From NCBI GenBank assembly GCA_949287305.1, contig CASEFX010000011.1:101903-165902 (forward strand): a DNA stretch of 64,000 nt. The letters run 5' to 3'. This document shows, piece by piece, positions 17,605 through 25,151 of the stretch (its first letter is position 1; each line of letters begins with the position of its first letter). A model generated the notes under the pieces. That model saw nothing but the letters and a program-made list of their open reading frames with translations. It made no database searches and was not told the origin of the DNA. The position numbers and the translations under genes were made by a program. Origin of the DNA: an uncultured Sutterella sp. Lineage in GTDB: Bacteria > Pseudomonadota > Gammaproteobacteria > Burkholderiales > Burkholderiaceae_F.

Positions 17605-19215
17605 TCAGGCGCCTTCTCGTTCGTAGACGAAGCGGCCGCCCACCATCGTGGCGTCGACCTTCGCCGTGCGAAGCGTCACTTCCGGATTCGTGAAGATGTC
17701 CTCCGAGAGGACGACGAGGTCGGCGTAGTAGCCCGGGAAGAGACGTCCCTTGACGTTTTCTTCGAAGCTCGCGTAGGCGCTCTCGAGCGTGTAGCAGTCG
17801 ACGGCGTCGTAGATGTCGATCTTTTCGCCGGGAAGCCAGCCGCCCTCGGGTTCGCCGCGCAGGTTCTTGCGCGTGACGGCGCAGTAGAGGTTGTCAAGCG
17901 GCGCCATGTCTTCGATCGGAGAGTCGGTGCCGAAGCTCGTGTGGATGCCCTTCTTCACCATCGTGCCGAAGGCGTAGCTCGTCGCCGTCAGTTCGGGACC
18001 GACGCGGTCTTCGCAGATCTGCATGTCATAGTGCAGGAAGATCGGCTGCACGAGGGCGAGGATGTCGCTGCGGCGGAAGCGTTCGATCTGCTCGGCGTCC
18101 GTGATCTGGCAGTGAACGATCCCGAGGCGGAGCGGATTCGTGCCGTCGGGGCAGTAGTTTTCATAGCAGTTGAGGACGTTTTCCACGGCGCCGTCGCCGA
18201 TGGCGTGGATCGCGACGCTGCAGCCGTACTCGACGGCCGTCGACACGAAGGCCTCGATCTGTTCGGGCGTAAGGGTGGCGATCCCCTTCGTCGTCGGATC
18301 GTCCGCATAGGGACGGCGAAGAAGGGCCGTGCGCGCGCCGAGGCTGCCGTCGACGAAGAGCTTAAGCGGCCCGAAGCGGTGGAAGGGAGTGCCGCGGTTC
18401 GTCGTGTAGCCGCGCTCAAGGAAGGCGCGGTAGTCCTCGGGATTGGGGAAGTTCACCTGATGGTAGACGCGCACCGTCGGATTCAGCTGGGTACGGTTGT
18501 AGGCTTCGAGCACCGTTTCCCAGGAACCGCCGCGCAGGTCGTTCGTCTGCACCGAGGTCACGCCCGTTTCGGCGGCGTGCGCCATGGCGATGCGAAGGAG
18601 CTTTTCCGTGTCGTCCACGTCGTGCTTGCCGAGAATGGCGCGGACCTGGGGACGGGCGTTTTCGCGGATGATGCCGTTGGGTTCACCGTCGGGATCGCGG
18701 TCGATGGCGCCTCCCTCGGGGGCGACCGTGTCGCGCGTGACGCCGGCGAGGCGCAGGGCCGGGGTGTTGGCCGTCAGCACGTGCCCGCAGGCGCGCTCGA
18801 AGACGAGAGGATAGTCCGTCGTGATGTCGTCGAGGTCGTGGCGCGTGAGCATGCGGTGCTCGTCGGTGAAGTAGTCGTGATTCCACCCCATGCCGTGGAG
18901 CACGGTACCGGGCGTCGGGCGGTTCTTCTCGATGTACTCGAGCGTGATGCGCTTGACGTCGGCGATGCTGCGCGCCGTGTGGAGGCGCACGTCGGCGAGC
19001 GCGATCCCGGTGTTGAAGAGGTGCTGGTGCGAGTCGTTGAAGCCGGGCACCACCGTGCGGCCCCGGGCGTCCCAACGTTCGGCGTCGGAGGGCGCGGCGG
19101 CCGAGACTTCCTCGAGCGTGCCGACGGCCTTGACGAGTCCGTCGTCGATCAGGATCGCTTCGGCGAAGCGGCCGCGTTCCAGATAGATGTGGGCGTTGTA
19201 AATCAAAGTGGCCAT
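17605..19215 (-). CDS. YtcJ-like amidohydrolase (Amidohydro_3 family)
   Basis: 536 aa metal-dependent hydrolase. Motifs: FNDSHQHLFNTG (first metal-binding His pair), GMGWNHDYFT, SVQTNDLRGGSW, VHCQITDAEQ, and GTDSPIEDMAPLDNL with the catalytic Asp; the C-terminal KVDATMVGGRFVYE closes the beta-sandwich. The family is broad (exoenzyme-regulatory and N-substituted formamide deformylase-like proteins), so the substrate is unknown. No signal peptide is seen, suggesting a cytosolic enzyme. It starts 13 bases after the permease stop with GGAGAA upstream, so it shares the lysine-riboswitch transcript. That makes a lysine-derived or imported N-acyl/amide compound worth considering; this is inference. 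Confidence 0.88.
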   Translation of the reverse strand: MATLIYNAHIYLERGRFAEAILIDDGLVKAVGTLEEVSAAAPSDAERWDARGRTVVPGFNDSHQHLFNTGIALADVRLHTARSIADVKRITLEYIEKNRPTPGTVLHGMGWNHDYFTDEHRMLTRHDLDDITTDYPLVFERACGHVLTANTPALRLAGVTRDTVAPEGGAIDRDPDGEPNGIIRENARPQVRAILGKHDVDDTEKLLRIAMAHAAETGVTSVQTNDLRGGSWETVLEAYNRTQLNPTVRVYHQVNFPNPEDYRAFLERGYTTNRGTPFHRFGPLKLFVDGSLGARTALLRRPYADDPTTKGIATLTPEQIEAFVSTAVEYGCSVAIHAIGDGAVENVLNCYENYCPDGTNPLRLGIVHCQITDAEQIERFRRSDILALVQPIFLHYDMQICEDRVGPELTATSYAFGTMVKKGIHTSFGTDSPIEDMAPLDNLYCAVTRKNLRGEPEGGWLPGEKIDIYDAVDCYTLESAYASFEENVKGRLFPGYYADLVVLSEDIFTNPEVTLRTAKVDATMVGGRFVYEREGA

Positions 19216-19228
19216 GACGATTCTCCGA

Positions 19229-20617
19229 TTACGATTGATTTTCGAGGGCGTCGTGCTGCTTCCTGAAGAAGAGCTCGTAGAGACCGAGACCGAAGAGCGG
19301 CACCAGTAGGCCCAGGGCGGCGGTGACCGGATCCTTCGTGACCGTGTTGACGATGAGGCCGATCATGACGCAGCAGATGATGATCACGAGGAAGGGATAG
19401 AGCCAAACGCGGTAGGGGCGTTCGAGCGTCGGATACTTGCGGCGCAGCACGATCACCGAGAAGAAGGTCATGCCGTGGAAGATCATGCCGACGACGGCGA
19501 CGAGGCTCGTGAGTTCGGAGAGCGTGCGCGAGCTCACGAGGATGATCGCCATGATGGCCGAGGCGATCTGCGCGTTGATCGGGGTGCGCGAGACCGGATG
19601 CAGCTTGGCGAAGCTCTTGAAGAGCGCGCCGTCGCGGGCCATGGCGTAGTACATGCGCGGGAAGACCATGATGCAGCCGTTGAGCGAATTGAAGATCGCG
19701 AGGATCATGGCGGTGCCGACGATGATCATGCCGGCCGAACCGAAGAGTTCGTTCGCGGCGTGCGTGCCGAGGTAGAAGTCCCCGCCGTTGACGAGATTGA
19801 CGATCGTGTCGTAGGGGAGCACGCGGTAGACGGCGTAGTTGAAGAGGACGTAGAGGAGCGCGACGCCCGTGATCGAGCCGATCAGCGCGAGCGGGATGTT
19901 GCGCTTCGGATTCTTGATTTCCTCTGCGATGTTGTTGAGGTTCGTCCACCCTTCATAGGCCCAGAGGGTGGCGATCACGGCGAAGCCCACCATGCTGCAG
20001 AGTTCGGGAATGCTCGGCATTTCGCCCGGGAAATACGTGAGGTCGGGCGATTCGTTCCCCATCACGAGGCCGCAGACGAGGATGAGGAGGATCGGGAGCA
20101 TCTTGAGGATCATGAAGATGTTCTGCACGAGGCTGCCGAAGCGGATCCCGCAGAGGTTCACGCCCGTGAGGAGCAGGATGGCCGTGATGGCGATCGCCTT
20201 CTGCGTGAGCTCGCCGAGCGGTACGAAGCTCGAAATCGCTGCGGCGAAGGCGACGGCAAGCGCCGCGATCGAGCCCGAGGAGGAAAGGCAGAAGTTCGCG
20301 AAGCCGCACATGAAGGCGACGCGTTCGCCGTAGGCTTCGCGCAGGTAGACGTAGTAGCCGCCCGCCTTCGGCATCATGGCGCCGAGTTCGGCAAAGCAGA
20401 TCCCCGACATGAGGGTGACGAGGCCGCCGATGAGCCAGACGAGAAGGGCGAGGCCGAGGCTCATGCCGCTTCGCTGTAGCACGATGGCGCCGATGTAGAA
20501 GATGCCCGAGCCGATCATGATGCCGGCCAGGACGGAAATGCCGCCGAAGAGCCCGACGTCGCGTCGAAGCTCGGTCTTTTCAGACGTCAGCGAGGAAAGG
20601 TTGTTGTTGGTTGTCAC
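19229..20617 (-). CDS. APC-family amino acid permease
   Basis: 462 aa with about twelve hydrophobic segments. The N-terminus (LFGGISVLAGIMIGSGIF) contains the unwound TM1 G-S-G motif of APC/LAT transporters, and FAELGAMMPKAGGYYVYLREAYG is the conserved TM2-TM3 region. It is closest in style to the LAT-like group of sodium-independent exchangers. The start is GTG at 20617 with GGAGA seven bases upstream. A lysine riboswitch with its own terminator sits 68 bases ahead, so the permease is expected to be made when lysine is scarce and probably carries lysine or a related cationic amino acid. It is first in an operon with the amidohydrolase. Confidence 0.9.
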   Translation of the reverse strand: MTTNNNLSSLTSEKTELRRDVGLFGGISVLAGIMIGSGIFYIGAIVLQRSGMSLGLALLVWLIGGLVTLMSGICFAELGAMMPKAGGYYVYLREAYGERVAFMCGFANFCLSSSGSIAALAVAFAAAISSFVPLGELTQKAIAITAILLLTGVNLCGIRFGSLVQNIFMILKMLPILLILVCGLVMGNESPDLTYFPGEMPSIPELCSMVGFAVIATLWAYEGWTNLNNIAEEIKNPKRNIPLALIGSITGVALLYVLFNYAVYRVLPYDTIVNLVNGGDFYLGTHAANELFGSAGMIIVGTAMILAIFNSLNGCIMVFPRMYYAMARDGALFKSFAKLHPVSRTPINAQIASAIMAIILVSSRTLSELTSLVAVVGMIFHGMTFFSVIVLRRKYPTLERPYRVWLYPFLVIIICCVMIGLIVNTVTKDPVTAALGLLVPLFGLGLYELFFRKQHDALENQS

Positions 20618-20685
20618 GGAAAGTCTCCAAGGGGTTGCGTCCGCCTTTTTTTCGCGGCGTAAACGCGAGGGTTTCTAAAAGAGAC

Positions 20686-20713
20686 AAAAAAGCCGCATCT
20701 ATCGACGCGGCTC
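20686..20713 (-). terminator. Riboswitch-controlled terminator (expression platform)
   Basis: On the minus strand GCCGC (20711-20707) and GCGGC (20696-20692) pair and run into six T (20691-20686). The loop holds CGATAG (20704-20699), which is complementary to CTATCG, the 3' strand of the riboswitch P1 helix (20742-20737). P1 and an antiterminator are thus mutually exclusive. Confidence 0.75.
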
Positions 20714-20732
20714 CATGACAGTGCAGAAACAG

Positions 20733-20902
20733 CGGCCGATAGCTCCTCCGCACGGCAGTGCGTGCGGGAGTCCTGCGGATGTTCTCCGCAGAACCAGCTT
20801 CAAAGACCCGTCGGTCTTTGCGCTTCGGCGGTTTGACCTTTCGCCGTCGTCGTCGGGCACCCCCTCGGACGGCTACTCTTTCGCACCGCGCCTCTATCCG
20901 AA
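20733..20902 (-). promoter_or_regulatory. Lysine riboswitch (L-box)
   Basis: Read on the minus strand, the L-box landmarks occur in order: GATAGAGGCGC, AGAGTA, GGCGAAAGG, CCGCCGAAGCG, AAGCTGGTTCTGC and finally GGAGGAGCTATC. The ends pair as P1 (GATAG with CTATC). Lysine binding should stabilise P1, free the downstream terminator and shut off the permease-amidohydrolase operon. Recognition is from consensus sequence by eye; exact ends are plus or minus a few bases. Confidence 0.88.
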
Positions 20903-21156
20903 CTTGTTTGTCGTGGGGTTACTTTCGCAAATTCCCCGCGGTTTGTCCACTTGCACAGCCGAGAATGTTCGGGGAAAACGGACTTTTTCATCGGAGTGCA
21001 AAGCCTTTGGGAGGTTTGCCTTAGGGAATAGGAAAGGGTTTTCGGGAAAAAGGCCCTCGCGGAGCGCTCCGCGCCCGATGCGAATGGGCTTTCGCGCCGC
21101 GAAGAAGACGCCCTTTCTTGTAAAATGACACGTTTTCTCTGTAGCGGATTTTGGCC
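20903..21156. other. Divergent intergenic region between riboswitch and lapB
   Basis: 254 gene-free bases that must contain the minus-strand riboswitch promoter and the lapB promoter. TAAAAT at 21121-21126 is a possible -10 for lapB, with no convincing -35. GC-rich inverted segments occur near 21056-21075. Nothing else recognised. Confidence 0.3.
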
Positions 21157-22317
21157 ATGGATCTCGAACTCTGGCATCTCATTTTGTTGCCCGTTCTTTT
21201 TGCGGCCGGCTGGATCAGCCGGGGCGTCGAAAAACGTCAGAACGAAGCGGAAGTGACGCAGACGCCGGAGGCCTATTCGCAGGGCGTGACGCTGCTCTTG
21301 GCCGGAAAGGAGGAAAAGGCGATCGACTGCTTCATCGAAGCGGTGCGCCTCGAGCCCGAACGCACGGATCTACACTTCATTCTCGGACGCCTCTTTCGCG
21401 GCCGCGGGGAGTTTGCCCGCGCGATCCGCGTGCACGAGTCCCTCATGAACAACGCCGACCTTCCGACGGAGGACCGGGTCGAGGCCATTCGGGCTCTGGC
21501 GGAAGACTTCATGACGGCGGGGCTTTTCGATCGGGCGGAAGAAGCCTACCGCATGCTCGCCGACATTCCCGACACGCACCTCGACGCTCTTCGGGCGCTT
21601 CTTCGCATCTACATCATCGAGCACGAATGGACGGCGGCGATCGACACCGCGCGCGCTCTCGAAAAGGAAGCCGAAGAGGACCGCTCGCAGGAAATCTCCC
21701 ACTACTATTTGGAACTCGCCGACACGGCCTTGCGCCAGAAGCGCCTCGACTTCGCGGACGAATGCGTCGACGAGGCCCTGCGCACCGTGGCGCTTTCGCC
21801 CCGCGCCTGGGTGACGCGCGGTGTCATCGCGCTCGCGGCGGGGGACGCCGCGAAGGCCGAGGCCGCCTGGCGGCGTCTTCTTGAATTCGCGCCCGAATAC
21901 GTGCCGCTCGTTGCGGGGAAGCTCGCCGACGCGATGGTGGCGCAGGGCAAGAAGGAGGAGGCGCTCGACTTTCTCGTTCGCTGCGGCAACGATCCGGCCG
22001 CGACCGACGCGGTCGACGAAATCCTCACCCGCATCGGCAAGCTCGCGGGCGAAGACGAGGCCCGCGTCTTCGCCGAGAAGATCCTCAAGGCGCATCCGAC
22101 GCTCGCCACCTACAGCGCCTACCTCAAGGGCGCCACGGGCGTCTCTCCCAACGAAGAGATGACGAAGATGCTCTCGGGGATGATGCAGCGCTACGCCCGA
22201 CGCTTTTCGCGCTATCAGTGCAAGAAGTGCGGCTTTCTCGCCTCGAGCTTCGCGTGGGGATGCCTCGGCTGCGGCGCCTGGGACAGCTTCCCGCCGCGCA
22301 AGATCGACGAGGCTTGA
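21157..22317 (+). CDS. lapB: Lipopolysaccharide assembly protein B (TPR membrane protein)
   Basis: 386 aa from the ATG at 21157; a TTG two codons earlier is possible. N-terminal membrane anchor (LWHLILLPVLFAAGWISRG), then about nine tetratricopeptide repeats, and a C-terminal rubredoxin-like zinc module with CKKCG and CLGCG. This is the LapB/YciM layout. In E. coli LapB helps FtsH degrade LpxC and so adjusts LPS synthesis; FtsH is encoded at 46 kb in this window. lapA, often directly upstream, is missing, and the riboswitch operon occupies the space after ihfB. Confidence 0.93.
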   Translation: MDLELWHLILLPVLFAAGWISRGVEKRQNEAEVTQTPEAYSQGVTLLLAGKEEKAIDCFIEAVRLEPERTDLHFILGRLFRGRGEFARAIRVHESLMNNADLPTEDRVEAIRALAEDFMTAGLFDRAEEAYRMLADIPDTHLDALRALLRIYIIEHEWTAAIDTARALEKEAEEDRSQEISHYYLELADTALRQKRLDFADECVDEALRTVALSPRAWVTRGVIALAAGDAAKAEAAWRRLLEFAPEYVPLVAGKLADAMVAQGKKEEALDFLVRCGNDPAATDAVDEILTRIGKLAGEDEARVFAEKILKAHPTLATYSAYLKGATGVSPNEEMTKMLSGMMQRYARRFSRYQCKKCGFLASSFAWGCLGCGAWDSFPPRKIDEA

Positions 22318-22467
22318 GAATTTTTACAACTCACGAAGCTTGGTTTTTCGTGAATCGCCCTCACTTTCTTAGAATGATGGAACGTCTTTTCCCGCGCCGA
22401 TCCGGCAGCGCTCGGGAAACAACAGAACGATAGAGCCGGCATTTTCGAATCGAACAGTACCACCACC

Positions 22468-23361
22468 ATGTTGAAGCGTTTCGGCTTTCTCTTTTTGGCG
22501 AACCTCGCCGTCTTTCTGATGCTCTCGATCGTGCTTACGGTCGTGCAGATGGTCTTCGGCGTCAATTTCGGCACCATGACCGGACAGAGTCTCAACATCG
22601 GGACTCTCTTCGTCTTTTCCATGGTCGTCGGCTTCACGGGCTCGATCATTTCGCTACTCATGAGCAAGTCCATGGCGAAGATGAGCATGGGCCTCACGAT
22701 GATCGACACCAACAATCCGAATCCGGGGCTCGAAGCCTGGCTCGTCGACGTCATTCGCCGTCAGTGCGCCAAGACGGATCTTCCGATGCCCGAAGTCGGC
22801 ATCTATCAGGGCGAACCCAACGCCTTTGCGACGGGCGCCTCGCAGTCGAGCTCCCTCGTGGCGGTTTCCACGGGTCTTCTCGAACTCATGAACCGCGAAG
22901 AAGTCGAGGCCGTCATCGCGCATGAACTCTCGCACGTCAAGAACGGCGACATGGTCACGCAGACCCTTCTGCAGGGCGTCATGAACACCTTCGTCGTCTT
23001 TGCCTCGCGCCTCATCGGCTGGGTGGTCGACCGCGTCGTGCTTCGCAACGAAGAGGAACGCGCCGGGATCGGCTACTACGTGACGAGCATGGTGCTCGAC
23101 ATCGTCTTCGGCATGCTCGCCGGGATCGTGGTCGCCTATTTCTCGCGCTACCGCGAATACCACGCCGACGCCGGCGCCGCGCGCATCATGGGCAACGAAC
23201 GCCCGATGATCAGCGCTCTGCAGCGCTTGGGCGGTATCGAACCCAACGAACTTCCGGGCGCCGTCAAGGGCTTCGGGATTTCGGGCGGCATCGGTTCGCT
23301 CTTTGCGACGCACCCCTCGATTGAGGACCGCATCGCCGCGCTGGAATCGCACCGCTATTGA
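22468..23361 (+). CDS. htpX: Membrane protease HtpX
   Basis: 297 aa M48-family zinc metalloprotease of the inner membrane. Two N-terminal hydrophobic segments (residues about 3-30 and 38-62), the zinc motif HELSH beginning at His152, two further hydrophobic stretches (residues about 165-225), and a third ligand Glu in REYHADAGAARI. HtpX degrades damaged membrane proteins alongside FtsH. It is 151 bases after lapB and has no visible Shine-Dalgarno. A strong terminator follows. Confidence 0.96.
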   Translation: MLKRFGFLFLANLAVFLMLSIVLTVVQMVFGVNFGTMTGQSLNIGTLFVFSMVVGFTGSIISLLMSKSMAKMSMGLTMIDTNNPNPGLEAWLVDVIRRQCAKTDLPMPEVGIYQGEPNAFATGASQSSSLVAVSTGLLELMNREEVEAVIAHELSHVKNGDMVTQTLLQGVMNTFVVFASRLIGWVVDRVVLRNEEERAGIGYYVTSMVLDIVFGMLAGIVVAYFSRYREYHADAGAARIMGNERPMISALQRLGGIEPNELPGAVKGFGISGGIGSLFATHPSIEDRIAALESHRY

Positions 23362-23381
23362 TCGGTCTCTCATTCCTCAAG

Positions 23382-23414
23382 AAGCCCGCTTCGCCCGCGA
23401 AGCGGGCTTTTTTT
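23382..23414 (+). terminator. Intrinsic terminator after htpX
   Basis: AAGCCCGCTTCG (23382-23393) and CGAAGCGGGCTT (23398-23409) form a perfect 12-bp stem with a CCCG loop, followed by TTTTTTT. Confidence 0.92.
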
Positions 23415-23674
23415 CGCTCCGGAGAAAAGCCGTCGATTATTGCGGCGGATGACCCGCTGAGGTCCCTAGACAACGAATCCCTGCGGGCCGCCCTCGTCTC
23501 TTTTTGCTTCGGTCGTCGTCGACGGCGAGGAGCTTCGGGTTCGGTCCCGCGTGAAGATCGGGTCGGCGATCCGGCTGCCGACGCGCATGCCCGTGCGAAA
23601 AGACCGGGCGAAAAAATGGCTATGAAGGCGACGTCTTCACCCTACATGAGGAAAGTCAAACTCTTTCTTTCATG
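23415..23674. other. Gene-free convergent region with one extended hairpin
   Basis: 260 bases between two terminators. GGCGG (23444-23448) and CCCGC (23453-23457) pair with CCGCC (23488-23492) and GCGGG (23483-23487), followed by TCTCTTTTT, which looks like an extra terminator or an sRNA end. No supported ORF or known RNA recognised. Confidence 0.3.
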
Positions 23675-23705
23675 AAAAAAAGCCGGTGCGGCGGACCGCA
23701 CCGGC
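23675..23705 (-). terminator. Intrinsic terminator of the MATE operon
   Basis: GCCGGTGCGG (23682-23691) and CCGCACCGGC (23696-23705) are a perfect stem; on the minus strand seven T follow. Confidence 0.9.
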
Positions 23706-23726
23706 TGCATGCGAAACGTTCGGACG

Positions 23727-25136
23727 TCAGGCCCGCGCCTCTCGAATGACGCGTTCGACCTCTTCGGGCGAATGGTGTTCGTCGCGCGAGCGCTGCCGCC
23801 CCACCCAGAGGGCCATGGCGAGAAGCGAAAGACCCGTGAGGATGAGGCCCACGGCCGTGGCGCCCCAGAAGCCGAAGGCGCCGTACGGACCGCCCGCCCA
23901 TTCGGCGCCGAAGGCGAGCTGATACCCGATCCCGATCCCCACGCCCCAGAGCATGATGCCGTAGATGAACATCGGGGCGCGCGTGACGCGGTAGCCGCGA
24001 AGCGCAAAGCTCGAGACGGCCTGCATGGCGTCGAAGACGTGGTAGGTGCAGCCGAAGGCGACGAGGGCCGCCGCGGTGGCGGCCACGCCCGCGTCGCTCG
24101 TGTAGAGGGCGATGACGTTTCCCTTGAAGATGTAGAGAAGCGTCGCGAGCACCGCCGCGATGACGATGGAGATCTTGAGCGTGCGGCGCAGAATGAATTC
24201 GGCCACGGCGGGCCAGCGCGCGCCGAGCGACTGCGAGATGAGGACCGACGAGGCGATGCCGAGCGAGAGCGGCACCATGTAGAGCATCGACGTCAGGTTC
24301 GCCACGATCTGATGCGCCGAGACCGTCTCTTCGCCGAGGCGCGAAATGAAGATCGCCATGAGCGTGAAGCTCGACACTTCAAAGAAGGTGGACAGCCCCA
24401 TGGGGACGCCCACGTGCAGGTGGTTCTTCAGAAGCTCCCAACGGGGCCCGACGAACTTCTCGACGTGCATCGGACGGTAGAACTTGTCGAACTTCCAGAT
24501 CGCAAGGAAGGCAAAAAGCGAGAGCCAGGAGAGAACAAAAAAGGAAATCCCGGCGCCGCCCCCGCCCATCGCGGGAAAGCCGAGCCAGCCGTACATGAAG
24601 ACGGCGTTGAGGGGCGCCTTGAGGGCGAGCATGCCGAGCGAGACCCACATCGTGATGCGGGGGCGCGAAACGGCGGCGTTGAGTGCGATGAAGCAGCGCC
24701 CGAGAAGGCTCGCCGGAAGCGCGAAGGCCGTCCAGCGGATGAACTCGGCCGCCATTTCGGCGACTTCTCCCTTGGCGCCGCCCAACTCGATCCAGAAGTC
24801 GGTGTTGAGCAGAAGCGGAACGCCGACGGCCATGAGGACGAGCGAGAGCCAGAAGCTCTGGTTGAGCTCCTCGCCGATGGCGCGGAACTTGCGAGCGCCG
24901 AAATGGTGACCCGCGATCGGACTCAGACCCATGAGGACGCCCACGAGCCCCATGAGGACCGAAATCGTCGTGGCGATGCCGAGCGCGATGGCGGCCAGAT
25001 GCTCTTTCCCGAGATGACCGGCCATGATGGTGTCGATCGTTCCGCTTCCCACGATCGCGATGTTCGCGATCCAGATGGGGCCGGCCAGTTTGGCGAGGGC
25101 TTTGAGGGAGGTGTCGGGAGGGAGAAGTTTCGTCAT
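23727..25136 (-). CDS. MATE-family multidrug/cation antiporter
   Basis: 469 aa from the ATG at 25136 (a TTG three codons upstream is the alternative). About twelve hydrophobic segments in two similar halves. The N-terminal half has GPIWIANIAIVGSGTIDTIMAGHLG, typical of NorM-type MatE repeats, and the second half repeats the pattern. Such proteins export cationic drugs or metabolites across the inner membrane using Na+ or H+. It is second in a minus-strand operon, 15 bases after the GT39-like gene, with no clear Shine-Dalgarno, so translation may be coupled. Confidence 0.92.
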   Translation of the reverse strand: MTKLLPPDTSLKALAKLAGPIWIANIAIVGSGTIDTIMAGHLGKEHLAAIALGIATTISVLMGLVGVLMGLSPIAGHHFGARKFRAIGEELNQSFWLSLVLMAVGVPLLLNTDFWIELGGAKGEVAEMAAEFIRWTAFALPASLLGRCFIALNAAVSRPRITMWVSLGMLALKAPLNAVFMYGWLGFPAMGGGGAGISFFVLSWLSLFAFLAIWKFDKFYRPMHVEKFVGPRWELLKNHLHVGVPMGLSTFFEVSSFTLMAIFISRLGEETVSAHQIVANLTSMLYMVPLSLGIASSVLISQSLGARWPAVAEFILRRTLKISIVIAAVLATLLYIFKGNVIALYTSDAGVAATAAALVAFGCTYHVFDAMQAVSSFALRGYRVTRAPMFIYGIMLWGVGIGIGYQLAFGAEWAGGPYGAFGFWGATAVGLILTGLSLLAMALWVGRQRSRDEHHSPEEVERVIREARA

Positions 25137-25151
25137 AAAAGGCAAAAAAGG

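Noticed and set aside
17362..19266. 634-codon plus-strand open frame over the amidohydrolase gene
   Set aside because: Composition is typical of an antisense shadow, and the opposite strand encodes a clear metal-dependent hydrolase.
20715..21128. 137-codon plus-strand open frame
   Set aside because: It lies across the lysine riboswitch aptamer and has no ribosome-binding site or recognisable sequence.
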